The notes under the pieces were generated by a model. It did not search any database. It was not told where the DNA came from and saw only the letters and a program-made list of their open reading frames with translations. A stretch of 64,000 nucleotides of DNA from Pseudomonas capeferrum (GTDB lineage: Bacteria > Pseudomonadota > Gammaproteobacteria > Pseudomonadales > Pseudomonadaceae). The position numbers were made by a program, and so were the translations under genes. Shown piece after piece: positions 20,438 to 29,392 of this stretch. The stretch is from positions 124,001 to 188,000 of the forward strand of contig NZ_JAAMQM010000010.1 in NCBI RefSeq assembly GCF_013523055.1, given 5' to 3'. Within the stretch, counting starts at the first letter, position 1. Each line of letters starts with the position of its first letter.

Positions 20438-21130
20438 TCAGGCGTTCGACACGCGGTTCACACTGGTGATCTGCCCATTCCAGATCATCTCGAAATGGGC
20501 GCCCTGGATAATCGAGGTGAGCCTGCGGGGTGTCAGCAGCGCCCAGCAATGGCTACCGGGAGCGCGCACCGAGTTGTAGCGCAGACCTGGACAGCCTGCG
20601 CGTCTGGCGGCACTGCCCAAGGCGCGCCCGGGGGTGTAGTCGAGCGGATCGTAGACCGGGTCGGACAGCGGCACGCCGGTCAGGTCACGCTGGCCGGCTT
20701 CGTTGAAGCTGCACGCCAGGGCACGAAACACGAAGCGCTCGTAATTGAGTCCGACCACCCTGGACCAGTACGCCTGCTGGTGGTAGCGCACCTCGGCGAT
20801 CGCGGTGTCGAGGGTATCCGCCAGGTAAAGCACGCCGTAACCGCCATTGCTGAAACGCGAGCCTGCCGGGTTTACATGGGTAAAGGGCGCGACAGCATAG
20901 GAAGCGCCGGGGATGCCGAACGGAATTTCCGTCAGCGCGATGAGCTCCAGTCGCCCTGCCTCGTTCTGCAGCCTGGGATTGGTCAACGCCTGGATCTGGT
21001 AGAGAGCCTCGAACTCGGCGGCATCGGCCACGTCTTCGAACAAGTGGATCGGTGGAAACTTCGAGTTGACCAGGCGCGAGGCTCGCACCGCCTTGCTAGG
21101 CAGGAGCGGCAACGCGGCGAGCATTACCAC
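20438..21130 (-). CDS. RES-domain toxin (NAD+-depleting), type II TA system
   Basis: RES-family protein, named for conserved Arg, Glu and Ser, that consumes NAD+ in characterised toxins (MbcT, ParT, P. putida Res). The 230-aa product carries RFSNGGYGVLYLADTLDTAIAEVRYH, which holds the Arg and Glu region, and a C-terminal YNSVRAPGSHCWALLTPRR block with the Ser. It is longer than compact Res toxins (about 145 aa) because of an N-terminal 70-residue extension. Translation could start at GTG 21130 or at ATG 21124, which overlaps the antitoxin stop as TAATG; either couples toxin to antitoxin synthesis. The antitoxin gene is directly upstream. Confidence 0.88.
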   Translation of the reverse strand: MVMLAALPLLPSKAVRASRLVNSKFPPIHLFEDVADAAEFEALYQIQALTNPRLQNEAGRLELIALTEIPFGIPGASYAVAPFTHVNPAGSRFSNGGYGVLYLADTLDTAIAEVRYHQQAYWSRVVGLNYERFVFRALACSFNEAGQRDLTGVPLSDPVYDPLDYTPGRALGSAARRAGCPGLRYNSVRAPGSHCWALLTPRRLTSIIQGAHFEMIWNGQITSVNRVSNA

Positions 21131-21528
21131 TGGGCGCCTCGTAGAGCATCGATTCGGCGAAAGGTCTCATAGAGAGAAACCATGTCGCCCTGCGCCATGA
21201 TGTCCAGGGGCTTACGGCCGTTGAAAAACTCGTTGTCGTTGCTCATCGAGGCAAAGCCGTAGACGTTTTCCGGGTTGTCGAACACCGTGCGCAAGGCCGC
21301 GTGGATATTGAGCACGAAACTTACCCGCTGCATCTGGTCCTGATCCAGACCTACCGACCAGTCGGTGTCGTCCTGTCGAGCGCGCGTATAGGTGCTGCGC
21401 GAGATGCGCAGGATCCTGCAGGCCTGATCACTGGTCGCCTGCCACTTGTCGAGGATCCTCAGCGCCGCGCGCAGACCGGCAACGCAGTGCGATTTGGTGA
21501 AAGACTGGAGCTGCGATAGGCCTGACAT
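21124..21528 (-). CDS. Xre/MbcA/ParS-type antitoxin of the RES pair
   Basis: 134-aa antitoxin that neutralises the RES toxin by binding it and represses the operon through its HTH. The N-terminal half is an Xre-like HTH (ILDKWQATSDQACRILRISRSTYTRA) and the C-terminal half is the MbcA/ParS toxin-binding domain (HAALRTVFDNPENVYGFASMSNDNEFFNGRKPLDIM, with the typical GRKPLD end). ATG 21528 has a GAGG site upstream; the open frame further upstream to 21753 crosses the mexE promoter and is not coding. An inverted repeat at 21545-21583 directly before the gene is a likely autoregulatory operator. Confidence 0.9.
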   Translation of the reverse strand: MSGLSQLQSFTKSHCVAGLRAALRILDKWQATSDQACRILRISRSTYTRARQDDTDWSVGLDQDQMQRVSFVLNIHAALRTVFDNPENVYGFASMSNDNEFFNGRKPLDIMAQGDMVSLYETFRRIDALRGAQW

Positions 21529-21544
21529 CGAGTCGCCTCTTTGA

Positions 21545-21583
21545 ATCTGTAGAGCCAGAATATAGACGATCGCTTCTACAGAT
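21545..21583. promoter_or_regulatory. inverted repeat ATCTGTAGA-N21-TCTACAGAT, probable antitoxin operator
   Basis: Perfect 9-bp arms two helical turns apart, 17 bp upstream of the antitoxin start. Symmetric spaced sites of this kind are bound by dimeric HTH antitoxins for autorepression. The repeat also lies 162 bp before mexE, so binding here could influence the divergent efflux promoter. Confidence 0.6.
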
Positions 21584-21645
21584 ACAAACAGCGCCATGAA
21601 TTTGTCGATGGCGTTCGATGTTCCGCCCGTAAAAGAGGCGAACCT

Positions 21646-21660
21646 ATCATTCGGAATGAT
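21646..21660. promoter_or_regulatory. dyad ATCATTC-G-GAATGAT in the mexE promoter region
   Basis: Perfect 7-bp inverted repeat with one central base, 85 bp before the mexE start and 118 bp upstream of the antitoxin start. It is distinct from the antitoxin repeat. A regulator of mexEF-oprN is one candidate for binding; a MexT-type LysR box could not be recognised with confidence. Confidence 0.35.
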
Positions 21661-21744
21661 AATAATCTTCGTCCCGTTCGATTCGTCCGCTTCACGCGCG
21701 CCGCGCAGAATTCGCCCACTTTCTTCATGTTGGCGGATCTTTCC

Positions 21745-22986
21745 ATGGAACAATCATTCAAACCCTTGCGCTACCCCCTGGCCGCCTTGGCGGTGCTGGT
21801 GATCAGTGCCTGTGGCCGTACCCCGGAGGCGGTCCAGGCGCCCGCCGCGCCCAAGGTCAGCGTGGCCAAGGTGATCGAACAGCCGGTCAACGAATGGGAT
21901 GAATTCACCGGCCGCCTCGAGGCGCCGGAAACCGTCGAAGTACGGCCACGTGTGTCTGGCCAGATAGACCAGGTCGGGTTCACCGAAGGAGCCCAGGTCA
22001 AGAAAGGCGACCTGTTGTTCCAGATCGACCCGCGCCCCTTCCAGGCCGAGGTTCGCCGCCTTGAAGCCCAACTTCAGCAGGCCCGTGCCACGGCGTCCCG
22101 TAGCGAGAACGAAGCCCGCCGAGGCGAACGTCTGCGCGAGAGCAACGCCATCTCCGCCGAGCTGGCCGAATCTCGCGCCAGCGCGGCCACCGAAGCTCGC
22201 GCCGGCGTGGCGGCGATCCAGGCACAACTGGACCTGACGCGGCTGAACCTGAGCTTCACCAAGGTGACGGCGCCGATCAGCGGACGGGTCAGTCGTGCCC
22301 AGTACACCGCGGGCAACATCGTCACCGCCGATGTCACGCCGCTGACCAGCGTCGTGTCCACCGACAAGGTCTACGCCTACTTCGACGCCGATGAGCGCGT
22401 CTACCTCAAGTACAACCAACTGGCTCGCGAGGGTCAGCGCGGACAGAGCACACCGGTCTACCTGGGCCTGTCCAACGAAAGCGGCAATCCGCACCTGGGC
22501 CAGATGAACTTCGTCGACAACCAGGTCAACCCACGCACAGGCACCATCCGCGGTCGCGCCGTATTCGACAACCGCGATGGCCGGTTCACCCCCGGTCTCT
22601 ATGCCCGTCTGAAACTGGTCGGCAGCGCGACCTACTCCGCCATGCTGATCAATGACGAAGCCGTGGGGACCGACCTTGGCAAGAAGTTCGTCCTGATCAT
22701 GGACAAGGACAACAAGGCGGTCTACCGCGCCGTCGAACTCGGCCCGAAACTCGAAGGGCTGCGTATCGTGCGTAGCGGCTTGCACAAGGATGACCGCATC
22801 GTCGTCAAGGGCCTGCAGCGCGTACGTCCGGGCTCGCCGGTCACCCCGCAGGACACGGCGATGGCCAGCGAGGAAACCCTCGCCACCCTTGCGCGCCAGC
22901 GCCAGGCGCTCGAAGCCAGCAACGCTGGCCCGACCTTGACCGGACCGAGCGTGAAACTTGCCAGTGCCACGGCACCACGCGGCTAA
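21745..22986 (+). CDS. mexE: multidrug efflux periplasmic lipoprotein adaptor MexE
   Basis: Adaptor of the MexEF-OprN pump, which exports chloramphenicol, fluoroquinolones, trimethoprim and quorum-signal precursors in P. aeruginosa. 413 aa; P. aeruginosa MexE is 414 aa and closely similar by eye (EQPVNEWDEFTGRLEAPETVEVRPRVSG). Lipobox VISAC puts the lipidated cysteine at Cys23. Lipoyl half-motifs, the alpha-hairpin (about 95-165) and the GTIRGRAVFDN/FTPGLYARLKLVG barrel region follow. ATG 21745 gives the canonical MEQSF start; an in-frame ATG at 21727 is less suitable for a lipoprotein signal. First gene of mexE-mexF-oprN. Confidence 0.95.
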   Translation: MEQSFKPLRYPLAALAVLVISACGRTPEAVQAPAAPKVSVAKVIEQPVNEWDEFTGRLEAPETVEVRPRVSGQIDQVGFTEGAQVKKGDLLFQIDPRPFQAEVRRLEAQLQQARATASRSENEARRGERLRESNAISAELAESRASAATEARAGVAAIQAQLDLTRLNLSFTKVTAPISGRVSRAQYTAGNIVTADVTPLTSVVSTDKVYAYFDADERVYLKYNQLAREGQRGQSTPVYLGLSNESGNPHLGQMNFVDNQVNPRTGTIRGRAVFDNRDGRFTPGLYARLKLVGSATYSAMLINDEAVGTDLGKKFVLIMDKDNKAVYRAVELGPKLEGLRIVRSGLHKDDRIVVKGLQRVRPGSPVTPQDTAMASEETLATLARQRQALEASNAGPTLTGPSVKLASATAPRG

Positions 22987-22998
22987 GAGACCAGACCG

Positions 22999-25900
22999 AT
23001 GAATTTCTCCCGATTCTTTATTACCCGGCCCATCTTCGCTGCGGTCCTGTCGCTGGTGACCCTGATCGCCGGCAGCATCGCGCTGTTCCAGTTGCCGATC
23101 AGCGAATACCCGGAAGTGGTACCGCCCACGGTCGTGGTGCGCGCGAACTTCCCGGGCGCCAACCCCAAGGTCATCGGCGAAACCGTCGCCGCGCCGCTGG
23201 AGCAGGCCATTACCGGGGTGGAGAACATGCTCTACATGTCCTCCCAGTCCACGGCCGATGGCAAGCTGATGCTGACCATCACCTTCGCCCTGGGTACCGA
23301 CCTGGACAACGCCCAGGTACAGGTGCAGAACCGTGTGACCCGTACCCAGCCCAAGCTGCCCGAGGAAGTCACGCGTATCGGTATCACCGTCGACAAGGCG
23401 TCGCCCGACCTGACCATGGTGGTGCACCTGACCTCGCCGGACAATCGCTATGACATGCTGTACCTGTCCAACTACGCCATCCTCAACATCAAGGATGAGC
23501 TGGCGCGCCTGAACGGCGTGGGCGATGTGCAGCTGTTCGGCATGGGCGACTATTCCCTGCGCGTGTGGCTCGACCCGAACAAGGTGGCCTCGCGCAACCT
23601 GACCGCCAGCGACGTGGTCACCGCGATCCGCGAGCAGAACCGCCAGGTCGCCGCTGGCCAGCTGGGCGCGCCGCCCGCGCCGGGCGCGACCAGTTTCCAG
23701 CTGTCGATCAATACTCAAGGCCGCCTGGTCAACGAAGAGGAGTTCGAGAACATCATCATCCGCGCGGGCGACAACGGAGAGATCACCCGCCTGAAGGACA
23801 TCGCCCGGGTCGAGCTGGGTTCCAGCCAGTACGCCTTGCGTTCGCTGCTGAACAACCAGCCAGCGGTGGCGATGCCGATCTTCCAGCGTCCCGGCTCCAA
23901 TGCCATCGACATCTCCGACGAGGTGCGAGCGAAGATGGCCGAGCTGAAGAAGGACTTCCCCGAAGGCATGGACTTCAGCATCGTCTATGACCCCACCGTA
24001 TTCGTCCGTGGCTCGATCGAAGCCGTGGTCCACACCCTGTTCGAGGCGCTGATCCTGGTCGTGCTGGTGGTCATCCTGTTCCTGCAGACCTGGCGTGCCT
24101 CGATCATCCCGCTGCTGGCGGTGCCCGTGTCGTTGATCGGTACCTTTGCCGTGATGCACCTGTTCGGTTTTTCGCTCAATGCCTTGTCGTTGTTCGGCCT
24201 GGTACTGGCCATCGGCATCGTGGTGGACGACGCCATCGTGGTGGTGGAAAACGTCGAGCGCAACATCGGCCTTGGCCTCAAGCCCGTGGAAGCCACGCAG
24301 AAGGCCATGAGCGAAGTGACCGGGCCGATCGTCGCCACCGCCCTGGTGCTGTGTGCGGTGTTCGTCCCGGCCGCCTTCATTTCCGGCCTTACCGGGCAGT
24401 TCTACAAGCAGTTTGCCTTGACCATCGCCATTTCCACGGTGATCTCGGCCTTCAACTCGCTGACCCTGTCCCCGGCCTTGGCGGCCGTGCTGCTCAAGGA
24501 CCATCACGCGCCGAAGGACCGCTTCTCGCGACTGCTCGAACGGCTGCTCGGCGGCTGGCTGTTCGCCCCCTTCAACCGCTTCTTCGAGCGTGCCAGTCTG
24601 CGCTACGTGGCCGGTGTGAGCCGGGTCATCCGCGGCAGCGGCATCGCCTTGTTCGTCTATGCCGGGCTGATGGGCCTGACCTACCTGGGCTTTTCCTCGA
24701 CGCCGACCGGCTTCGTTCCGGCGCAGGACAAGCAGTACCTGGTGGCCTTCGCCCAACTCCCGGATGCCGCGAGCCTCGACCGCACCGAAGCGGTGATCAA
24801 GCGGATGAGCGAGATTGCCCTGCAACAGCCAGGTGTCGCCGATTCGGTGGCCTTCCCTGGCCTTTCGATCAATGGCTTCACCAACAGCCCGAACAGCGGC
24901 ATCGTCTTCACACCGCTCAAGCCATTCGACGAGCGCAAGGATCCGAGCCAATCGGCACAGGCCATCGCCGCCGCCCTGAATGCCAAGTTCGCCGACATCC
25001 AGGATGCCTACATCGCGATCTTCCCGCCGCCACCGGTACAAGGGCTGGGGACCATCGGTGGTTTCCGCCTGCAGATCGAGGACCGCGGCAACCTGGGCTA
25101 CGAGGCGCTGTACCAGGAGACCCAGAACATCATCGCCAAGAGTCAGCAGGTGCCTGAGCTGGCCGGGCTGTTCACCAGCTACCAGGTCAACGTGCCACAG
25201 GTCGATGCGGCCATCGACCGGGAGAAGGCCAAGACTCACGGCGTGGCCATCAACGACATCTTCGACACCCTGCAGATCTATCTGGGTTCGTTGTACACCA
25301 ACGACTTCAACCGGTTCGGGCGCACCTACCAGGTCAACGTCCAGGCCGAGCAGCAGTTCCGCCTGGACGCCGAACAGATCGGCCAGCTGAAGGTCCGTAA
25401 CGACCGCGGCGACATGATCCCATTGGCCACCTTCCTCAAGGTCAGTGACACCTCGGGCCCGGACCGGGTCATGCACTACAACGGTTTCATCACCGCGGAA
25501 ATCAACGGTGGCGCCGCGCCGGGCTACAGCTCCGGCCAGGCGGAGGCAGCGATCGAAAGGCTGCTGGACAAGGAGCTGCCCAACGGCATGACCTACGAGT
25601 GGACCGACCTGACCTACCAGCAGATTCTCTCGGGCAACACGGCGCTGTTCGTCTTCCCGCTCTGCGTACTGCTGGCCTTCCTGGTGCTGGCCGCGCAGTA
25701 CGAAAGCTGGAGCCTGCCGCTGGCGGTGATCCTCATCGTGCCGATGACCCTGCTGTCGGCCATTACCGGGGTGATTCTTTCCGGGGGCGACAACAATATC
25801 TTCACGCAGATCGGCCTGATCGTACTGGTCGGCCTTGCCTGCAAGAACGCCATCCTCATCGTCGAGTTCGCCAAGGACAAGCAGGCCGAAGGGCTGGACC

Positions 25901-26178
25901 CGCTGGCCGCGGTACTGGATGCCTGCCGCCTGCGCCTGCGACCGATCCTGATGACATCGATCGCCTTCATCATGGGCGTGGTGCCACTGGTCCTGTCGTC
26001 CGGCGCGGGTGCCGAAATGCGCCATGCCATGGGGGTCGCGGTGTTCTCGGGGATGATCGGGGTGACGATTTTCGGTCTGTTCCTGACCCCGGTGTTCTTC
26101 TTCCTGATCCGCCGTTTCGTCGAGCGTCGCCAGGCCCGCAAGACCGCCATCGCCGCGCCGCTGGAGAACCACGCATGA
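22999..26178 (+). CDS. mexF: multidrug efflux RND transporter MexF
   Basis: Inner-membrane proton antiporter of MexEF-OprN, 1059 aa against about 1062 in P. aeruginosa. Twelve membrane segments in the 1+5+1+5 RND pattern, two large periplasmic loops, the TM4 Asp-Asp pair in GIVVDDAIVVVENVERN and a TM10 lysine region (GLACKNAILIVEFAKDKQ). The gene starts 12 bp after mexE, and its stop overlaps the oprN start (ATGA at 26175-26178), so the three are one operon. The antisense frame is open for 1488 codons, a composition artefact. Confidence 0.96.
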   Translation: MNFSRFFITRPIFAAVLSLVTLIAGSIALFQLPISEYPEVVPPTVVVRANFPGANPKVIGETVAAPLEQAITGVENMLYMSSQSTADGKLMLTITFALGTDLDNAQVQVQNRVTRTQPKLPEEVTRIGITVDKASPDLTMVVHLTSPDNRYDMLYLSNYAILNIKDELARLNGVGDVQLFGMGDYSLRVWLDPNKVASRNLTASDVVTAIREQNRQVAAGQLGAPPAPGATSFQLSINTQGRLVNEEEFENIIIRAGDNGEITRLKDIARVELGSSQYALRSLLNNQPAVAMPIFQRPGSNAIDISDEVRAKMAELKKDFPEGMDFSIVYDPTVFVRGSIEAVVHTLFEALILVVLVVILFLQTWRASIIPLLAVPVSLIGTFAVMHLFGFSLNALSLFGLVLAIGIVVDDAIVVVENVERNIGLGLKPVEATQKAMSEVTGPIVATALVLCAVFVPAAFISGLTGQFYKQFALTIAISTVISAFNSLTLSPALAAVLLKDHHAPKDRFSRLLERLLGGWLFAPFNRFFERASLRYVAGVSRVIRGSGIALFVYAGLMGLTYLGFSSTPTGFVPAQDKQYLVAFAQLPDAASLDRTEAVIKRMSEIALQQPGVADSVAFPGLSINGFTNSPNSGIVFTPLKPFDERKDPSQSAQAIAAALNAKFADIQDAYIAIFPPPPVQGLGTIGGFRLQIEDRGNLGYEALYQETQNIIAKSQQVPELAGLFTSYQVNVPQVDAAIDREKAKTHGVAINDIFDTLQIYLGSLYTNDFNRFGRTYQVNVQAEQQFRLDAEQIGQLKVRNDRGDMIPLATFLKVSDTSGPDRVMHYNGFITAEINGGAAPGYSSGQAEAAIERLLDKELPNGMTYEWTDLTYQQILSGNTALFVFPLCVLLAFLVLAAQYESWSLPLAVILIVPMTLLSAITGVILSGGDNNIFTQIGLIVLVGLACKNAILIVEFAKDKQAEGLDPLAAVLDACRLRLRPILMTSIAFIMGVVPLVLSSGAGAEMRHAMGVAVFSGMIGVTIFGLFLTPVFFFLIRRFVERRQARKTAIAAPLENHA

Positions 26179-27590
26179 ACCTGAGCAAACCTTTGGCGCC
26201 CAGCCTCCTTGCGCTGGCACTGGCGGCCTGCGCCGTCGGGCCGGACTACAAGGCGCCGGACATCGCGCCGGCGCGCTTCGACAACGAGCCCGTCACCGCG
26301 GCATTCGACCGCGGTCGTTTCGAGAGCCTGTGGTGGAAGCAGTTCGACGACCCGGTGCTGGACCAGTTGGTGCGCACTTCGCTGGACGGCAACCGAGACC
26401 TGCGCGTTGCCTTCGCCAGGCTCAAGGCCGCACGGTCGATTCGTGAAGACATCGACAATGACGCTTTACCTACCGTGAGCGGCCGCGCAAGCAGCGAAGT
26501 CGGCAAAGGCCAAGTCCCCGGCCAGACCGAGCGTCGGGTCAACAGCGAACGTTACGACCTGGGCCTGGACATGGCCTGGGAGCTCGACCTGTTCGGCCGC
26601 ATCCAGCGTCAGCTCGAAGCCAGCGAGGCCCGGGAAGCGGCTGTCGAAGCCGATCTGCAACAACTGCAGGTCAGTCTGATCGCCGAGTTGGTGGACGCCT
26701 ATGGGCAATTGCGCGGTGCCCAGTTGCGTGAGCGGATCGCCCTGGCCAACCTCAAGACCCAGCAGGATTCGCGCAGTATCACCCAGACCTTGCAGGACGC
26801 CGGCGTGGGCAATGAGCTGGATGTGGTGCGCGCCGATGCCCGCCTGGCGGCCGTCGAAGCCACGGTGCCGCAACTGCAAGCAGAGCAGGTTCGCGCGCGC
26901 AACCGTATCGCCACCCTCCTCGGCCGGCGCCCTGAAACCCTTGATGTGGACCTGTCGCCGAGAAAGCTGCCAGCGATCGCCAAGGCCCTGCCCATCGGTG
27001 ATCCAGGCGAGCTGCTTCGGCGCCGCCCGGACATCCGCAGTGCCGAACGCGACCTGGCTGCCGCCACGGCCGACATCGGTGTCGCCACCGCGGACCTGTT
27101 CCCACGGGTAAGCCTCAGCGGCTTTCTCGGTTTCACGGCCGCGCGTGGCTCCCAGCTGGGGACTTCGGCGGCCACTGCCTGGGCGCTTGGTCCCAGCATT
27201 ACCTGGGCCGCTTTCGACCTGGGTAGTGTCCGAGCCCGTCTGCGCGGTGCCAAGGCGGATGCCGAAGGCGCGCTGGCCAATTATGAACAGCAGGTGCTTC
27301 TGGCCCTAGAGGAGTCGGCCAATGCCTTCAGCGACTATGACAAGCGTCAGCAACGCCTGATGGCGTTGATGCGCCAGAGCGAGGCCAGCCGCAAGGCAGC
27401 GGACCTGGCATCGATACGCTATCGCGAAGGCACGGTGGACTACCTGGTGCTGCTCGACGCGGAACGCGAGCGCCTCGGCGCCGAAGACGCCCAGGCGCAA
27501 GGCGAGGTCGAGCTGTATCGCGGGATCGTCGCCATCTACAAGGCCTTGGGTGGCGGCTGGCAACCGGAGGTGGTGGCCAGGGTGGAGTGA
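26175..27590 (+). CDS. oprN: outer-membrane efflux channel OprN
   Basis: TolC-like outer-membrane factor of the pump, 471 aa. The lipobox ALAAC places the lipidated cysteine at Cys19, followed by the family start AVGPDYKAP. Two OEP repeats are visible: FDDPVLDQLVRTSLDGNRDLRVAFARLKAARS and the second half with RRRPDIRSAERDLAAATADIGVATADLFPRVSLSG, the diagnostic block of NodT-type channels. Start ATG 26175 overlaps the mexF stop. The last gene of the operon; a composite REP element begins about 12 bp after its stop. Confidence 0.95.
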   Translation: MNLSKPLAPSLLALALAACAVGPDYKAPDIAPARFDNEPVTAAFDRGRFESLWWKQFDDPVLDQLVRTSLDGNRDLRVAFARLKAARSIREDIDNDALPTVSGRASSEVGKGQVPGQTERRVNSERYDLGLDMAWELDLFGRIQRQLEASEAREAAVEADLQQLQVSLIAELVDAYGQLRGAQLRERIALANLKTQQDSRSITQTLQDAGVGNELDVVRADARLAAVEATVPQLQAEQVRARNRIATLLGRRPETLDVDLSPRKLPAIAKALPIGDPGELLRRRPDIRSAERDLAAATADIGVATADLFPRVSLSGFLGFTAARGSQLGTSAATAWALGPSITWAAFDLGSVRARLRGAKADAEGALANYEQQVLLALEESANAFSDYDKRQQRLMALMRQSEASRKAADLASIRYREGTVDYLVLLDAERERLGAEDAQAQGEVELYRGIVAIYKALGGGWQPEVVARVE

Positions 27591-27602
27591 AGTGGTGGGT
27601 CA

Positions 27603-28048
27603 GAAGCGCCGCCGCGCGGCGCTTCGCGCGGTGCCTGTCGGTAGATCTTCGGCGCCCTTGAGATCGAGCGCCGCCCGCGCGGCGCTTCGCGCAGTGCCTG
27701 TCGGTAGATCTTCGGCGCCCTTGAGATCGAGCGCCGCCCGCGCGGCGCTTCGCGGGTAAACCCGCTCCCACATTTGTTGCACCGTGCCATGGCCTGTGAG
27801 ATTGGGGTTGTCAGCCTTGATGCATGGCTAAAGACTGCATCAAGGCTGTTGTTGGCACCTCATTATCCTTGCCATACAAACAAAGGCTAAGACCTCGGTC
27901 TATCAGGCCATGGCACGGTGCAACAAATGTGGGAGCGGGTTTACCCGCGAAGCGCCGCGCGGGCGGCGCTCGATCTCAAGGACGCCGAAGATCTACCGAC
28001 AGGCACCGCGCGAAGCGCTGCGCGGGCGGCGCTCGATCTCAAGGGCAC
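27603..28048. repeat. composite REP element, copy A
   Basis: Layered inverted repeat. A 107-bp non-palindromic core (27797-27903) is flanked by identical inverted 24-bp arms (left ends ...CCATGGCCTG at 27796, right begins CAGGCCATGG at 27904), then by REP stems GCGGGTTTACCCGC, then by 63-bp units. There are two complete tandem 63-bp units on the left (repeat of GTGCCTGTCGG at 27631 and 27694) and about one and a half inverted units on the right. The core contains a 13-bp hairpin. A second copy at 49846-50258 has the core in inverse orientation. Not coding: open frames through it are repeat artefacts. It occupies most of the gap between oprN and the TPR gene; 28049-28233 shows no further element. 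Confidence 0.9.
27812..27848. repeat. core hairpin of composite element A
   Basis: Perfect 13-bp arms CAGCCTTGATGCA/TGCATCAAGGCTG around an 11-nt loop. The equivalent hairpin in copy B (49990-50026) keeps the pairing through a paired G-C to A-T change. Confidence 0.85.
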
Positions 28049-28233
28049 TATACCTGCCACGACATGCACCGCGCGGTCTCAACGGCGCTGAAAATGCAAT
28101 GGCATGCACCTGGCAGCCATGGTCTTATCCCATCTCCATCCTCCGCGCCGACAATCCGCCCCCGCCACGTTCACCGTTGCATTTGCAGCCTGCCTGTCCC
28201 AAGCTTTGCCTTCCAACCGTCACGAGCCCTTCG

Positions 28234-29289
28234 ATGCCGAGTTCACGTCGCTACCTGATCGCCAGCCTGCTCCTGGTCACGACCCTGGGCACGTTCGGCT
28301 ACCTGTGGCGCGATGACAGCCCGACGCCGAGCAACCTGCCCCCGCACAGCTACGCCAAGGCGTTACGCCAGGCACATGACGGTATGCCTGGCGCGGCGCG
28401 TGTGCTGTACCAACAGCTGCAACGCACGGACCTGGCGCCGATACGTCGCGTGGCCTTGCATGCCGAACTGCCCAACTATCCCTCCGCGCTTGCCCTGAAG
28501 CTGGCCACCGCGGATCTGGAGAACGAGGATCCCCAGGTACGCCGCGCCGCCATCGCCAGCCTGCGCCAACTCTTGCCGGCCTCCCAGCGCAGCCTGGCCA
28601 TCGGACCGATGCTGGAGGATCCGGAGCAAAGCGTGCGCTTCGCGGCAGTCGACGCCTTGCTCGGGCTCGACCCTGACGCGATAGGCCTCTATTACGCGCC
28701 CTTGGAGCATGTCCTTGAGCAGTATCGACAGGTTCTGGGCCAAGCACCCGACGACGTGGCCGCCCAGGTGCACCTGGCCCGCTTGTACCTGCATGGGAGC
28801 GACTTCGCCCAGGCCGACGCGGCGTTGAACAACGCCTTGAGGGTTTCGCCTGGCAATCTTGATGCACTGGCGACACAGGTCCGTCTGCGCGAGCGTCAAG
28901 GCCAGCACGATGCCTCGCGGGATGTATTGGCCAAGGCGCTGGCGCTGCGACCGGACTCGGCGTTTCTGCAGCACGAACTCGGGCTTTGGCTCAGCCGCCA
29001 CCAGCAAGATGAATATGCCCTGCTGGCGCTCGCGCGCGCTGTCGAACTGGAGCCTGAGAACATCGACTATCGCTATACCCTGGCTGTGACTCTGCACCAG
29101 CTGGAACAGGTCGAGCCGGCGCTAAGGCAACTGGAGGCCGTGATCGGCCTGCAACCGGCCAACCGGCGTGCGCGGGTACTGCTGCTGCAGTACTGGAAAG
29201 AAACCGGACAATTGCAGAACGTTCAGGTGCTGCTTGCCGAACTCGAGCGGCAAAACCCCGATGATCCGCTGGTGCAACAGGGTTTGTAG
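28234..29289 (+). CDS. membrane-anchored TPR/HEAT-repeat protein of unknown function
   Basis: 351-aa protein with an N-terminal signal anchor (residues about 5-24, RYLIASLLLVTTLGTFGYLW), a HEAT-like stretch (DPQVRRAAIASLRQLL, DPEQSVRFAAVDALLG; about 95-150), then four or five tetratricopeptide repeats to the end (EQYRQVLGQAPDDVAAQVHLARLYLHG and following). Likely a periplasmic or membrane-facing scaffold. It resembles the TPR part of cytochrome c oxidase-neighbour and CcmH-like proteins, but no such partner is near. ATG 28234 was chosen because the longer frame from 27910 runs through the REP element. The gene precedes a hybrid histidine kinase by 103 bp. Confidence 0.75.
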   Translation: MPSSRRYLIASLLLVTTLGTFGYLWRDDSPTPSNLPPHSYAKALRQAHDGMPGAARVLYQQLQRTDLAPIRRVALHAELPNYPSALALKLATADLENEDPQVRRAAIASLRQLLPASQRSLAIGPMLEDPEQSVRFAAVDALLGLDPDAIGLYYAPLEHVLEQYRQVLGQAPDDVAAQVHLARLYLHGSDFAQADAALNNALRVSPGNLDALATQVRLRERQGQHDASRDVLAKALALRPDSAFLQHELGLWLSRHQQDEYALLALARAVELEPENIDYRYTLAVTLHQLEQVEPALRQLEAVIGLQPANRRARVLLLQYWKETGQLQNVQVLLAELERQNPDDPLVQQGL

Positions 29290-29392
29290 ACTTTGCGCAA
29301 TCCCTTTGAACCCTTCGGCAAACCCCATGGTCCAGTGATAGTAGCTGTAACGGCAGGCTTCCAGGCTTGCCAATCATCACGGGAGATGCATC

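Noticed and set aside
21600..21630. Possible MexT box (GTCGAT near 21604) before mexE
   Set aside because: Only the GTCGAT part is present; the flanking ATCA and ACYAT parts do not fit.
21754..26220. 1488-codon open frame on the minus strand opposite mexE and mexF
   Set aside because: Both plus-strand genes are clear family members. The antisense product is His/Gln/Asp-rich low-complexity sequence typical of the reverse frame of GC-rich genes.
27603..28048. CRISPR array
   Set aside because: The repeats are inverted REP units and adjacent 63-bp satellites with no unique spacers between short direct repeats.
27910..28233. Upstream extension of the TPR gene starting inside the REP element
   Set aside because: The added 108 residues are translated repeat DNA; the membrane anchor requires the start at 28234.
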